Below are positions 1 through 8,540 of a DNA stretch of 59,573 nucleotides, in pieces (within the stretch, counting starts at the first letter, position 1; each line of letters opens with the position of its first letter). The stretch comes from Kofleriaceae bacterium. GTDB taxonomy: Bacteria; Myxococcota_A; Polyangia; Haliangiales; Haliangiaceae. Made by a program: the position numbers and the translations under genes. A model generated the notes under the pieces. It was not told the DNA's origin. It did no database searches and was given only the letters and a program-made list of their open reading frames with translations. Where the stretch lies: assembly GCA_022842285.1 (NCBI GenBank), contig JALHPV010000009.1, positions 1-59,573 on the forward strand. The letters run 5' to 3'.

Positions 1-2
1 CC

Positions 3-80
3 ATCCTTCGCCAGCACCACGAGATCGAGACGAACCCGCAGGTCCGCGAGTCGCTGGGCGAGCTCCTCCGCCGCGCCTGA
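3..80 (+). CDS. C-terminal end of a truncated protein
   Basis: The window opens inside a reading frame that runs to TGA at 78-80. The last 25 residues are a charged, helix-like tail ending SLGELLRRA. Codons follow the GC-rich third-position pattern of the neighbours, which supports a real gene. The family cannot be identified from so short a piece. Confidence 0.5.
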   Translation: MLRQHHEIETNPQVRESLGELLRRA

Positions 81-148
81 TCGCCGGAGTTTCTCGCAGT
101 CGATTTCGTCACGGTGGCCTCGGCGCACCGTGAGAGCATCGCGAGGCG

Positions 149-712
149 ATGGGTGATGACGTCGGGACCTTTGCCGTCGAACCGCTCTCCCTCTCTGGTG
201 TCCGCCGTCGACACCGAACGCTCACCGGCGCCGCCGGCCTGATCCTCGCCGCCAGCCTCGCGCTCCCTGCCGTCGACCTGCCGCGACTCTGGGTGCCCTC
301 CGCGTTCGGCCTGGTGTTCGCGCTTCTCTCGCTCGTCCGCGACGAACGCTCGATCATCATCGGCTCGCACGCGCTGCGCCTTCTCGCGTGGCTCGCGATC
401 GTCGGCGGTGTCGCCACCCTCCCCGGCTCGCTCATGGTCGGCACCGTCGAAGTCGCCCTCGGCGGCGTCCTCCTCGGCACGATCGGCTGGTCGGGCACGT
501 CCGAGGTTCGAATGGCGTCCACCGCCGTCCTCGTCGGCGCGGTCGGCGCCGCCTGGTTCACCCTCTGGGCGCTCACGCCCTTCGCCCAGCCCGGCGCCTA
601 CGTCGGCCTCGCCTCCTCCGCCGCGCTCGTCGTGGGGGGCCTCTGGTGGCTCGTCGAGCTCGCCTGGCAACCCGACGGCCGGCTCCCGCCCGCCCTCCTC
701 GCGCGCGCATAG
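149..712 (+). CDS. Small multi-pass membrane protein, unknown function
   Basis: This 187-residue protein is mostly hydrophobic. About five to six membrane-spanning stretches follow a short Arg-rich N-terminus (VRRRHRT). The final segments are Gly/Ala-rich and the protein ends shortly after the last helix. The ATG is preceded by GCGAGGCG, a reasonable ribosome binding site. I do not recognise a family and see no catalytic motif. A second long frame beginning at 388 overlaps it, but only the part of that frame from 727 onward looks like protein. Inner-membrane location is inferred. Confidence 0.6.
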   Translation: MGDDVGTFAVEPLSLSGVRRRHRTLTGAAGLILAASLALPAVDLPRLWVPSAFGLVFALLSLVRDERSIIIGSHALRLLAWLAIVGGVATLPGSLMVGTVEVALGGVLLGTIGWSGTSEVRMASTAVLVGAVGAAWFTLWALTPFAQPGAYVGLASSAALVVGGLWWLVELAWQPDGRLPPALLARA

Positions 713-714
713 TC

Positions 715-720
715 TATCCT
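715..720 (+). promoter_or_regulatory. -10 hexamer of a probable leaderless promoter
   Basis: TATCCT ends six bases before the ATG at 727, and no Shine-Dalgarno lies between them. The hexamer matches the dksA -10 box. No clear -35 box is visible. Transcription would start at or next to the ATG. Confidence 0.45.
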
Positions 721-726
721 CGCGGC

Positions 727-1626
727 ATGAAGCTGGGCATCAAGCCTCTCTGGCTGGCTGCGCTCGCGTCGTGGGGCTGTGAAGCCCGCGCCACCGCCAC
801 CGACCCGGCGGTCCCCGCCCGTGCCGAGCTCAAGTCGCGCGAGCTCGAGACCTGCCACGCGAGCGCCACCTGCGCCGACGGCCTCCGTTGCCTCGACCAC
901 GTGTGCCGGCGCCAGAACCGCTCCGCGATCGCCGACTACCACGCGGCCCTCGGCGCTCAGTCCCTCGCCACCGGCGAGCACACCGCCGCCATCGCCGCCT
1001 ACGCGCAGGCCCAGGCGCAGTACGGCACCGAGAAGCTCGAGGTGCCGCCCGATCTCGATTGCGACTACGGTCGCGCGCTCGCCGTCGCCGCCACGTCCTC
1101 ACGCACCTTCGACGAAGCGGCCAAGAAGAACGCCGAGCTCGCGGCGCGTGTCCTCCACCGCTGCGTCGTCGCCGTCCCGCCCGGCAGCGGGCTCCGCGAC
1201 GCTGCCCTTGCCTCGCTCGCCACCCTGGGCCCCCTCGGCCTCGATCCCGTGCTCCTCGGCAGCGCCACGCCGGCCGACCTCTACCTGACGAAGTCCGCGG
1301 CCGCACCGTCGACCGACAAGCTCGCTGTCTCCGTGACCGCGAGCCCGACCCCGACGGCGAAGTCGTGGCCGCTCGTGACGGCCAAGATCGCCGAGCTGCG
1401 TGCCCCCCTCATCGCCTGCTGGGAAGCGGCGAAGCAGCCCGCGCTCTCCATCACCGTCGGCCTCAAGGCGTCGTGGGTCGAGCCCGAGTACGACGACCAG
1501 TACGGCCGCTACGTCCTCAAGCTCGATGCCCCCGATGGCTGCGTGCGTACCGCCCTCGAGCCCGCGCTGAAGACGCTCAAGGTCACCGACAGCTTCAACA
1601 CGCAGGCCACGATCTCGGTCCGGTAG
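727..1626 (+). CDS. Lipoprotein with Cys-rich head and TPR-like middle
   Basis: The 299-residue product starts with a lipoprotein signal ending in the lipobox-like ALASWGC. A small Cys-rich module follows, with four cysteines in roughly 35 residues (ETCHASATC, LRCLDHVC). A helical region around residues 70-160 resembles tetratricopeptide repeats. The C-terminal part has beta-like segments and ends QATISVR. The start at 727 was chosen because the signal peptide begins there and a -10 hexamer lies just upstream; the longer frame from 388 reads as an Arg-rich shadow. The Cys-rich head resembles those of other lipoproteins in the window. An envelope role is likely; the exact function is unknown. 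Confidence 0.7.
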   Translation: MKLGIKPLWLAALASWGCEARATATDPAVPARAELKSRELETCHASATCADGLRCLDHVCRRQNRSAIADYHAALGAQSLATGEHTAAIAAYAQAQAQYGTEKLEVPPDLDCDYGRALAVAATSSRTFDEAAKKNAELAARVLHRCVVAVPPGSGLRDAALASLATLGPLGLDPVLLGSATPADLYLTKSAAAPSTDKLAVSVTASPTPTAKSWPLVTAKIAELRAPLIACWEAAKQPALSITVGLKASWVEPEYDDQYGRYVLKLDAPDGCVRTALEPALKTLKVTDSFNTQATISVR

Positions 1627-1627
1627 C

Positions 1628-1753
1628 GTGGACACGCCAGTCGAGATGATCGACAGCAGGGCGAGCTTCGACGAACCGACGACCGCGCTGGTCGCACTTG
1701 GACTCACACGCGAGGAGGCGGCGATCGATCCCGGTCGGCTCGCCAAGAGCTAG
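1628..1753 (+). CDS. Possible 41-residue acidic protein
   Basis: A GTG codon two bases after the stop of the preceding lipoprotein opens a 41-residue frame ending LAKS. Codon usage fits the genome, with a GC-rich third position, and the peptide is acidic with a helix-like centre (LTREEAA). No family is recognised. It could be chance, because the gap to the next gene is otherwise empty. Confidence 0.3.
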   Translation: MDTPVEMIDSRASFDEPTTALVALGLTREEAAIDPGRLAKS

Positions 1754-1764
1754 CCGATGCGCGG

Positions 1765-1770
1765 TAGGAT
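1765..1770 (+). promoter_or_regulatory. -10 hexamer of a probable leaderless promoter
   Basis: TAGGAT ends six bases before the ATG at 1777. The same hexamer occurs at the same distance before the genes at 13259 and, on the minus strand, at 2574 and 30428. There is no Shine-Dalgarno between box and start. Confidence 0.5.
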
Positions 1771-1776
1771 TTTCAG

Positions 1777-2058
1777 ATGACGATTCGCACCGCGATGATG
1801 GGGATGACGTTGGCGCTGGGTCTTGCCGCGTGCGGCAAGAAGGAGGTCAACAAGATGACCGAGTACGCGAACGAGATGTGCGCGTGCAAGGACGTGAAGT
1901 GTGCCGACGCGGTCTTCCCGAAGATCGAGGCGTTCACGAAGGAGAACGAGGGCAAGGAAGTGCCGGCGGCGATGGCCGACGCGTACAACCGCGAGCTCGA
2001 TCGCACGCAGAAGTGCTACGACAAGCTGCAGGCCGCGGCGCCCGCACCGACGGAGTAG
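1777..2058 (+). CDS. Small Cys-containing lipoprotein
   Basis: This is a 93-residue protein. Its signal peptide ends in LGLAACGKK, a clear lipobox. The mature part is short, charged and helical. Three further cysteines (MCACKDVKC) lie near the N-terminus and one near the C-terminus (KCYDKL), a spacing that could allow two disulfide bonds. It ends in a Pro/Ala-rich tail. No family is recognised. Periplasmic or outer-membrane attachment is expected from the lipobox. It has its own promoter-like box at 1765. Confidence 0.7.
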   Translation: MTIRTAMMGMTLALGLAACGKKEVNKMTEYANEMCACKDVKCADAVFPKIEAFTKENEGKEVPAAMADAYNRELDRTQKCYDKLQAAAPAPTE

Positions 2059-2064
2059 CTCGCC

Positions 2065-2574
2065 TCAGAGGCCGGCGGCGGCGCGGAGCTCGACGATCGC
2101 CTGGGCCGCGACCGGCTGGCGAATCGGGCCGAAGCCCTGGAGGTAGAACGTGTCCTCGCCCTCGAGCACGACGAAGATCTCGTCGTAGTCTGCGATCGGA
2201 TTCGGGGGCTCGGCCGGCGGGGGCTCGCCCCACGCCGCGTAGGCCATCTGCATGAGGTGGGTCTCGTTGCGTGGGGACAGGGCCTTGGTGGCTTCTCGTT
2301 CCAGCAGGCCGTACGACGGGGCGTTGGCGGCTTCGGAGCTCCCGGCGTAGATCGTATCGGCGTCGATGTCGACGACGACGCGCCAGGGCGGCGAGACCAG
2401 ACCGCCACCGGCCACATAGACACCATGCCGTGGCAGCAGGGGCTGGATGGCCGCGGGCAGTTCCGCGCGCGGTGTCACGGGGCGCGTCCCGGTGGTCGGG
2501 GGCGTGGTCGACGGCGCCGTGGGCTCGCCCCCACAAGCCATCAGCGTCAGAAGGATCGCGGCGCCAGCTCGCAT
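2065..2574 (-). CDS. Lipoprotein, unknown function
   Basis: The product has a short signal ending LTLMACGGE (lipobox) followed by a Thr/Pro-rich linker. A compact domain of about 130 residues follows, containing VVDIDADTIYAG and an acidic stretch around DYDEIF. I chose the ATG at 2574 over the one at 2583, because TAGGAT lies seven bases upstream of 2574 while the 2583 start would fall inside that box. The gene is divergent from 2607, with only 32 bases between the two starts. No family is recognised. Confidence 0.65.
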   Translation of the reverse strand: MRAGAAILLTLMACGGEPTAPSTTPPTTGTRPVTPRAELPAAIQPLLPRHGVYVAGGGLVSPPWRVVVDIDADTIYAGSSEAANAPSYGLLEREATKALSPRNETHLMQMAYAAWGEPPPAEPPNPIADYDEIFVVLEGEDTFYLQGFGPIRQPVAAQAIVELRAAAGL

Positions 2575-2581
2575 GGCACGC

Positions 2582-2600
2582 ATCCTAACCCTGCTAGATT
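2582..2600. promoter_or_regulatory. Back-to-back -10 boxes of divergent leaderless promoters
   Basis: On the minus strand TAGGAT (2587-2582) ends seven bases before the ATG at 2574. On the plus strand TAGATT (2595-2600) ends six bases before the GTG at 2607. The whole divergent gap is 32 bases, so the two polymerases would compete for overlapping DNA. Confidence 0.5.
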
Positions 2601-2606
2601 GAACGC

Positions 2607-4139
2607 GTGGCGCTAGAGCACGTCGCCCAGGGCCAAACTCGGTTCTTCACGCCGGGTATCGCCCCCGATCCGCGCGGCATCGTCCTCGGTCGGTTCATCA
2701 TGATGACGTTCGCGACCCTCGAGGGCGCGGTGTCGTGGTTCCGCCTGTACTCGTCGGAGGCGTCGCTCGACGAGCTGCTGGCCAGCCTCACGATCGTGAA
2801 GGGGCGAACCGCTCTCGGGAGCCGCGAGATCGTGGTCCAGATTCCGGCGGTGTCGTCCTACGCAGCGGATCGTGCCGCTCGGTTGTGCCGACTGGTCGGT
2901 GGCGCGACGTACACGGGCACGTCGAAGCACTACGTGAAGTATCGCGATGACCGCTCGCCGTATGGCTACGACGCCGTCGACATCGGCGCGATGCCCGCCG
3001 GCACCGACTTCATGGTGCATGGCGACGAGTTCGCCCAGGGCTACGTGCGGGAGGGCGAGCTACCCTTCCAGCGCCTGCTGTTCCGGCTCACGATCCGCAA
3101 GCTGCCGGGCGGGGAGCAGCTCGACGACGAGGATCGCGGCGAGCTCTACCTCGCGGTCGCGCGCGGTCTCGCCGACGGCATCATTCGCTACCTCTGGCGC
3201 AACCGCGTCGAGGCCGAAGCAGGGCTCTTCACGCCCGGCACCACGAGTGCCTTCGAGGATCAGGCCCGCGACCGCGGGTACATGCTGATCCGGGCGCGCG
3301 GTCTGCCCGAGCGCATCCTCGCGCTCTTCATGGGGACGCCCGGCATCGACGTGTTCAAGCCCGCCGGCGCGAACGCCGCCGTCGCGGTCGGCTACGCGCA
3401 CCCGATCGATCTCGGATCATGCGCATCGGTGTTTCCGCCGGAGACGTTTCACGTGTTCTGGCCCGGCGATCGCGTCGACGTGTTGCCGGGTCCGCTCACC
3501 CTCAGCGACATCGGCGACCTCACCCGCGTCGACCTCGAGCTCGAGAAGGTCAGCGAGCCCGGGCAGCATGGGGCCGGTCCGCCGCCCACGATCGGGGTCG
3601 AGCTGAAGCTCGCCGTGTCCATGGGGCCGCCGAAGCGCGTCGTCGCCACGCTGATCGCCACCGAGCACGGGCCGCGCCTGAAGCGCATCCTGTTCGCGCT
3701 GCCGCCCGTATCGCTGCGCGGGCATCGCGTGGCGGTCACCGATCGCGGCATCCTGGTGATCGGCTCGGAGAACCTCGACGTGATTCCGCTCGGACAGCTC
3801 ATGTACGAGCTCACGCCGGGCCTGCTGGTGCCGCTCGGCATGGAGGTCGTGCCGCGGGTCACGCCCGAGGTGCTCTCGCGCGCGCTCGGTCACGCGGCCG
3901 GGCTCGTCACCGTCTTCACGAACGACGGCATGCCCTTCCAGGTACAGGAGAGCGCGTTCGCGACGCTCGAGCGCCGGTCCCTGGCCAAGCTCGAGGTCGA
4001 CCGCGCCGATTCGATCAGCTACGTGGCAGATACGGTCGGCGAGACGCGCGTGGTGAACGACGCCGTCGGCCGCTTCGCGCTGTGGGGCTTCCCCGACGTG
4101 TCGGATCGCAAGCTGCTCGGTAGCGGCGACAAGAAGTAG
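2607..4139 (+). CDS. Large conserved-looking protein upstream of a MoxR operon
   Basis: A 510-residue soluble protein starting at GTG. I do not recognise the family. It has an N-terminal mixed alpha/beta region (residues about 1-150), a helical middle with RGELYLAVARGLADG and RYLWRNR, and a beta-rich C-terminal third with repeated hydrophobic strands (about 330-430). No signal peptide or membrane segment is evident. The stop is directly followed by the ATG of the next gene, and a MoxR ATPase comes third. This arrangement recalls the MoxR-containing ternary conflict or assembly systems, in which unknown scaffold proteins accompany the ATPase. That link is context only; no vWA domain is seen here. 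Confidence 0.75.
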   Translation: MALEHVAQGQTRFFTPGIAPDPRGIVLGRFIMMTFATLEGAVSWFRLYSSEASLDELLASLTIVKGRTALGSREIVVQIPAVSSYAADRAARLCRLVGGATYTGTSKHYVKYRDDRSPYGYDAVDIGAMPAGTDFMVHGDEFAQGYVREGELPFQRLLFRLTIRKLPGGEQLDDEDRGELYLAVARGLADGIIRYLWRNRVEAEAGLFTPGTTSAFEDQARDRGYMLIRARGLPERILALFMGTPGIDVFKPAGANAAVAVGYAHPIDLGSCASVFPPETFHVFWPGDRVDVLPGPLTLSDIGDLTRVDLELEKVSEPGQHGAGPPPTIGVELKLAVSMGPPKRVVATLIATEHGPRLKRILFALPPVSLRGHRVAVTDRGILVIGSENLDVIPLGQLMYELTPGLLVPLGMEVVPRVTPEVLSRALGHAAGLVTVFTNDGMPFQVQESAFATLERRSLAKLEVDRADSISYVADTVGETRVVNDAVGRFALWGFPDVSDRKLLGSGDKK

Positions 4140-5285
4140 ATGGCGAAGCCGCACGTCCGCGAGTTCCTCGAGCACTTCGTGAAGCCACTCGTCGCTGGCG
4201 GCGAGCTTCACGTCGGTCGCCCGATCCCCGCGGACCAGCTGCTCGCATGGGAGGCCCAGCTGGCGGAAGCCTCCGTCGAGACCGAGGCCGTTGACGACGC
4301 GCGCATGGCGGTGCTGTCGACGATCGTCTATCGGCCGCCGCCGCTCCTCTTCGAGGCGGATGACCTCGCGCTGTGCGCCGGCCTCCACAACGCGCTGTTC
4401 CTCGTCCACCCACGCGCCGACGTGTGGACGGTGACCGACAAGCAGCGGCGGCGCATCGTCGACACCGCGCTCTCGATGGTGAGCCAGCCGCTCACGCAGA
4501 ATCGATCGCGTGTCCTCGGTCGCCACGCGCTGCTTCACAACCTGTTCGAGCTCACGCGCAACGACGTCACCGTGTCCTGGTGGACGGGCAAGGCGGTCTT
4601 TCAGGGGCAGTCGCCGCCAACCCGCCTCACCGCGTGGAAGGGCGTGCGTCGCGTGCGCGAGGACACGTCCGTCGTCGACTTCGACGAGCTGCTCGCCGTC
4701 CCCGACACGGCGCCGGTCGTGGCCACGCTCGTGCGGCGCTCTCCGCTCACGCAGCTCCTGACATCGCATCCGGCGGCCCCGCCGCTGCACTGGGAGGACG
4801 CGACGTTCCTCCTGCGCGACGCCGAGCTCGCGCGCGCCATCGCGTACACGCTCGTTCCCGAGGGCCCACCGGCACGCATCACGTCCGGACCGGCTCGCCT
4901 CGCCGCCGCCTTCGAGCAGATGCTCGAGCGCACGCCCGACGAAGCAGATGTCCGCGCGGTGGCCGCCTTGCTCGTGCACCTCGGCGCGCTGTTCTGCTTT
5001 GCCGAGCTCACGCTCCGCGAGGTGGGCGCGAAGAGCCCGCTCCTCTCCACCGTGCTCGCGGCCGAGGCCGCCGCCCAGCGCCCGCGCGGACTCGCCACCC
5101 TGTTCGCGCTGCCGAACGCGCTGGCGCAGGTCGATCCGCGCCTCGCGGTCCCGCCTGGCATCGAAGAAGTCCCCGCGCTCGCCCGCCGCTGGTCGATGCA
5201 TCGCGGTCAGACCGTGGAGCTGCTCGGCGACGCCGTCGTCGACGCGATCGTGGCTCGCTTGAAGCGCCATCTACGCGCCAACTGA
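4140..5285 (+). CDS. Helical protein, middle gene of the MoxR operon
   Basis: This 381-residue protein begins at the base after the preceding stop (TAG then ATG), so translation is probably coupled. It looks mainly alpha-helical, with regions such as QRRRIVDTALSMVSQPLTQ and repeated hydrophobic helices toward the C-terminus (RAVAALLVHLGALFCFAEL). There is no signal peptide. I recognise no family. Its position between the 510-residue protein and the MoxR ATPase suggests a partner or substrate adaptor in the same complex. The gap to the ATPase is 42 bases. Confidence 0.75.
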   Translation: MAKPHVREFLEHFVKPLVAGGELHVGRPIPADQLLAWEAQLAEASVETEAVDDARMAVLSTIVYRPPPLLFEADDLALCAGLHNALFLVHPRADVWTVTDKQRRRIVDTALSMVSQPLTQNRSRVLGRHALLHNLFELTRNDVTVSWWTGKAVFQGQSPPTRLTAWKGVRRVREDTSVVDFDELLAVPDTAPVVATLVRRSPLTQLLTSHPAAPPLHWEDATFLLRDAELARAIAYTLVPEGPPARITSGPARLAAAFEQMLERTPDEADVRAVAALLVHLGALFCFAELTLREVGAKSPLLSTVLAAEAAAQRPRGLATLFALPNALAQVDPRLAVPPGIEEVPALARRWSMHRGQTVELLGDAVVDAIVARLKRHLRAN

Positions 5286-5327
5286 GCCGTTTCATGGGCG
5301 CAGTTGGGGTAAGGTGACCGCGTCTAC

Positions 5328-6566
5328 ATGGTCGCGCCGCCTCCCACTCCGCGTAACTTTGCCGTCGATGTCGCGCGCGCGTCCGCCGCGTTCCAAGACC
5401 TCGCCCGCCAGATGGGGGCGCAGTTCCTCGACAAGCAAGAGATCATCCGCCTGATGGTCGTGTCGGCGATCGCCGGCGAGCACATGGTCATCGTCGGTCC
5501 GCCCGGCACCGCGAAGTCGGCCATGATCGACATGTTCGCGAAGCTCATCGACGCGAAGTACTTCGAGTATCTACTCACGCGCTTCACGGAGCCGAACGAG
5601 CTCTTTGGCCCGGTCGACATCTCCGCCTTTCGCGAAGGTCGGTACACGCGCCGCCTCGAGAACATGTTGCCGACCGCCGAGGTCGTGTTCCTCGACGAGA
5701 TCTTCAAGTCGAACAGCGCGATCCTGAACTCGCTCCTGCACGTCATCAACGAGCGCAAGTTCCAGAACGGCCCCGAGGTCGTCCCCGTCCCGCTCATCTC
5801 GCTCTACGCGGCTTCGAACGAGGTCCCGAACGACGAGAACCTCGCGGCGATGTTCGACCGCTTCCTCGTGCGCGTGCTGTCCGACAACCTCGACAGCTAT
5901 CACTTCCACGAGCTGATGAAGAAGGGCATCGCCCTCGAGCTCCGCAAGATGACGGGCCGTCGCGGTCCCAACGACGGGCCCCGCACCGGCGCTCCCGCCG
6001 ACCTCCGCCCCGTCATCAGCGCCAACGACCTCCGGTCCATCCAGCAGAACTTCGACAAGTTCATGGTGTTCCCCGAGGAGTTCCTGACCAAGTACAAGGG
6101 ACTCGTCTTCCAGATCCGCAGCGAGGGCATCTCGATCTCCGACCGCCGGGCGGTGAAGCTCCTGAAGCTCTTCGCCGCGAGCGCGGTGTTCGATGGCCGC
6201 ACGCGTGTCCACGACGGCGACTTCTTCATCCTCCGCCACATCTGGAACAACCTCGATCAGGTCGAGCTCCTCGAGGAGATCGTGAACCCGGTCGTCGACA
6301 GCTACTACCGCGAGCATCCGGACGAGCGCCGCTTCATCGGCCCCTCCGCGTCGCTGGATGACCTGCTCACCGAGCTCGGTCTCATCCGCGAGCTGCTCAC
6401 GAGCGGCACCGAGCTCTCGGACATCCAGCTGTTCAGCCAGCTGAAGAACCTGAACGAGATCAAGGTCGCCCTCGCCGCCCTGCCCGGCGACGCTGCCGCG
6501 CGCATGATCCGCGAGGTCGACCAGCTCCTCGAGACCGTCTTCGCGTCCTCGAAGTTCGGCCTCTAA
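5328..6566 (+). CDS. MoxR-family AAA+ ATPase, RavA-like
   Basis: A 412-residue AAA+ ATPase. Walker A is GPPGTAKS (residues about 57-64). Walker B is VVFLDEIFK, followed by SNSAILNSLLHVINERKF, which closely matches the RavA branch of MoxR proteins. A conserved AASNEVP sensor-like segment and FDRF arginine-finger region follow. The C-terminal half (about 230-412) is helical and family-specific. MoxR ATPases usually act as chaperones for assembly or activation of partner complexes, often with a vWA protein such as ViaA. No vWA gene lies next to this one; the two upstream unknown proteins are the likely partners. A GTAAGGT box 12 bases before the ATG may be an internal promoter. Confidence 0.9.
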   Translation: MVAPPPTPRNFAVDVARASAAFQDLARQMGAQFLDKQEIIRLMVVSAIAGEHMVIVGPPGTAKSAMIDMFAKLIDAKYFEYLLTRFTEPNELFGPVDISAFREGRYTRRLENMLPTAEVVFLDEIFKSNSAILNSLLHVINERKFQNGPEVVPVPLISLYAASNEVPNDENLAAMFDRFLVRVLSDNLDSYHFHELMKKGIALELRKMTGRRGPNDGPRTGAPADLRPVISANDLRSIQQNFDKFMVFPEEFLTKYKGLVFQIRSEGISISDRRAVKLLKLFAASAVFDGRTRVHDGDFFILRHIWNNLDQVELLEEIVNPVVDSYYREHPDERRFIGPSASLDDLLTELGLIRELLTSGTELSDIQLFSQLKNLNEIKVALAALPGDAAARMIREVDQLLETVFASSKFGL

Positions 6567-6624
6567 ATCAAGTCGGACATGATTTCTGCGCACGTTGCGC
6601 ATCAATCATGTCGGACTTGGTTTT
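6565..6624. terminator. Bidirectional terminator hairpin
   Basis: Between convergent genes, AAGTCGGACATGATT pairs with AATCATGTCGGACTT at 14 of 15 positions. The loop contains a second palindromic pair of TGCGCA. A-rich sequence precedes the left arm and TTTT follows the right arm, so it can serve both strands. The left arm starts inside the TAA stop of the MoxR gene. Confidence 0.75.
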
Positions 6625-8380
6625 AGCGAATCGGGCCGCCGTTGGACCACTGCGCGGAGACGATCCGCCAGCCCTCCGGCTCGACCCGCAGGATGGCGAG
6701 CATGCGCAGCGGCTGGGTGATGTCCATCGCCGACGTCTTGCTCTTGGTCGTGAAGTTCACGACCAGCGCGGCGAACGCGGTCTCCTTGTCGGCGGTGACG
6801 ATGCGGATGCTGCCTCGCGGCGAGATGCGGTAACCGCCACCCTTGCGCGCGAGGATCTTCTCGCCGCCGACGATGCGCTGGCCGGGACCGCTGCCGATGT
6901 TCACGGCCTGGGGATGCGCGCTGCGCATGGCGAGGAGCTTGGCCTTGTCACCGAAGCCGTCGCGGACGGCCTTCGAGAGCTCGGGCGGACCGTCGACACC
7001 CGCTGGCACCGGCGAGACCTCGGGCAGCGTGAAGAGGATCGCGCGCTGGATCGCGTCGGCATCGGGGATGAGCTCGGCCCAGCACGTCGCGCGGATCGTC
7101 CACGCGTCGGCCTCGAACATCGCGAGCTCGGTGACGGCGACCTTGCGTCCGTTGAGCTTCAGCTCGAGCGCGATCCACGCCCGATCTCCATCGTCGCCGA
7201 CCCCGGCGTAGACCTTCTCGATCGTCGGCTTCTCGCCGAAGTCCGCCGCGATCTGCTTGGCGACCGCGTCGCGACCCTCGGCGACGGCGGTGCCGTCGAT
7301 GCCGAAGCCAAACACGCTGCCGTGCAGGCTCTTCGTCAGCTCGGCGATGTTCCCGGCGACGATGTGGCCGACGTGCGTCTCGAGGAACTGCGTCGCCGGA
7401 ACGGCCGGCGTCGGTCGCGCAGGCGTGGTGACGACCACCTCGGCACCCGAGCCGGAGCCCGCCCCCGCGGCGCCACTTCCCGAGGCCGCGGGCACCTCCG
7501 TCACCGGGCTCGCCGAGCCGGACCCCGAACCGACGCCGGCATTCGTGGTCGTCCCGACCTTCTTCGTCGGATCGTCGGTTGGCGGAGGGTTGGCCTTCAC
7601 GTTTGTGGTCGGTTCGGCCTTCACCACCACCGGTGCGCGACGCTTCTGGGTCCCCGAGACCAGGACCCCCGTGCCCGCGCCCACGCCGATCGCGAAGCCT
7701 GCGAGGGCGAAGTACATGCGGCGGCGCGAGCGGCGAATCTCGGGTGGCGCCGACGGCACGACCCACACCGACGTGCGCGACGGCCCCATCGGCGCCTGTC
7801 CGTATGCGGGGACCGGCTGGTACGTCCCCGTACCACCGCCGTGCGTCCGCGGCGCGGACGGGGCCTGCCAGCCGCGGTCCGTCTCGGGCACCGGCGCCAC
7901 CGCCGTGAACATCATCGAGTAGCCGGTGCGCGTGGCATCGGGGGTGTGCAGCCAGCGGCCATACTTCACCGCCTGCGGGATCGAGAGCAGGCCGAGCGCG
8001 GCGACGCCGACGAGGCCGAAGCCCACGTACGAGGTGAGCTCGAAGATCATGTCGATGTCGCCGGGCGGCAGGATGCGCAGGAGCGACGCGAGCACGGGAT
8101 ACGGCAACCACGCGAGCAAGCCGCCGAAGCCGGCCGTGATGAGGACGGTGGCGAGCAGGCTGATCATCCCGCCCCGCGGCATGAAGCCGCCGAAGATGAT
8201 GCCGAGCATCGCGACGCCGGCCCAGGCGATGACGTACTTCGCCCCGCCCGACTGGTTCTGCCAGACGAGGACGAACGCGATGGTGCCGGCGAGCAAGCAC
8301 GCCGCATTACTGAGCTGGGCCAGGAACGCCGCCAGGCGCAACACGAAGCGGCTCGGAGGCCCTGGCGGTTCCCGACTCAT
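6623..8380 (-). CDS. Membrane protein with two NTF2/SnoaL-like periplasmic domains
   Basis: The 585-residue protein starts at ATG 8380 (MSREPPG); the longer frame upstream is low-complexity Arg-rich shadow. Four transmembrane stretches occupy about residues 10-150. A Pro/Gly-rich segment, a fifth membrane helix near 225 (YFALAGFAIGVG) and a Gly/Ser linker follow. The C-terminal half has two alpha+beta repeats resembling SnoaL or DUF4440 (NTF2-like) domains. The first begins FLETHVGHIVAGN with AEGRDAVAKQIAADF; the second ends GWRIVSAQWSNGG. These folds bind small ligands or act as scaffolds; no catalytic residues can be assigned. It runs convergently to the MoxR operon. Confidence 0.7.
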   Translation of the reverse strand: MSREPPGPPSRFVLRLAAFLAQLSNAACLLAGTIAFVLVWQNQSGGAKYVIAWAGVAMLGIIFGGFMPRGGMISLLATVLITAGFGGLLAWLPYPVLASLLRILPPGDIDMIFELTSYVGFGLVGVAALGLLSIPQAVKYGRWLHTPDATRTGYSMMFTAVAPVPETDRGWQAPSAPRTHGGGTGTYQPVPAYGQAPMGPSRTSVWVVPSAPPEIRRSRRRMYFALAGFAIGVGAGTGVLVSGTQKRRAPVVVKAEPTTNVKANPPPTDDPTKKVGTTTNAGVGSGSGSASPVTEVPAASGSGAAGAGSGSGAEVVVTTPARPTPAVPATQFLETHVGHIVAGNIAELTKSLHGSVFGFGIDGTAVAEGRDAVAKQIAADFGEKPTIEKVYAGVGDDGDRAWIALELKLNGRKVAVTELAMFEADAWTIRATCWAELIPDADAIQRAILFTLPEVSPVPAGVDGPPELSKAVRDGFGDKAKLLAMRSAHPQAVNIGSGPGQRIVGGEKILARKGGGYRISPRGSIRIVTADKETAFAALVVNFTTKSKTSAMDITQPLRMLAILRVEPEGWRIVSAQWSNGGPIR

Positions 8381-8540
8381 GAGCAGGTGGAGCGTATCCT
8401 GACCGAACGCGGCGAGTGCGCCCTCCGACCACGCCGCTCCGGCCACGTCGGGGGCAACGCCCCTACCTCCCCCCCTATTCCGCGCCGAAATCGACCGCGC
8501 CCCTGCGACCAAATCCCGGGGTCGTGGCGTCCTTGGACCC

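Noticed and set aside
3417-5270. A 617-residue open frame on the minus strand
   Set aside because: It is antisense to the two genes before moxR, with low-complexity Arg/His/Glu composition and no domain.
5328-6566. Classical RavA-ViaA pair
   Set aside because: The ATPase fits RavA, but no vWA protein is adjacent. The next gene is convergent and NTF2-like.
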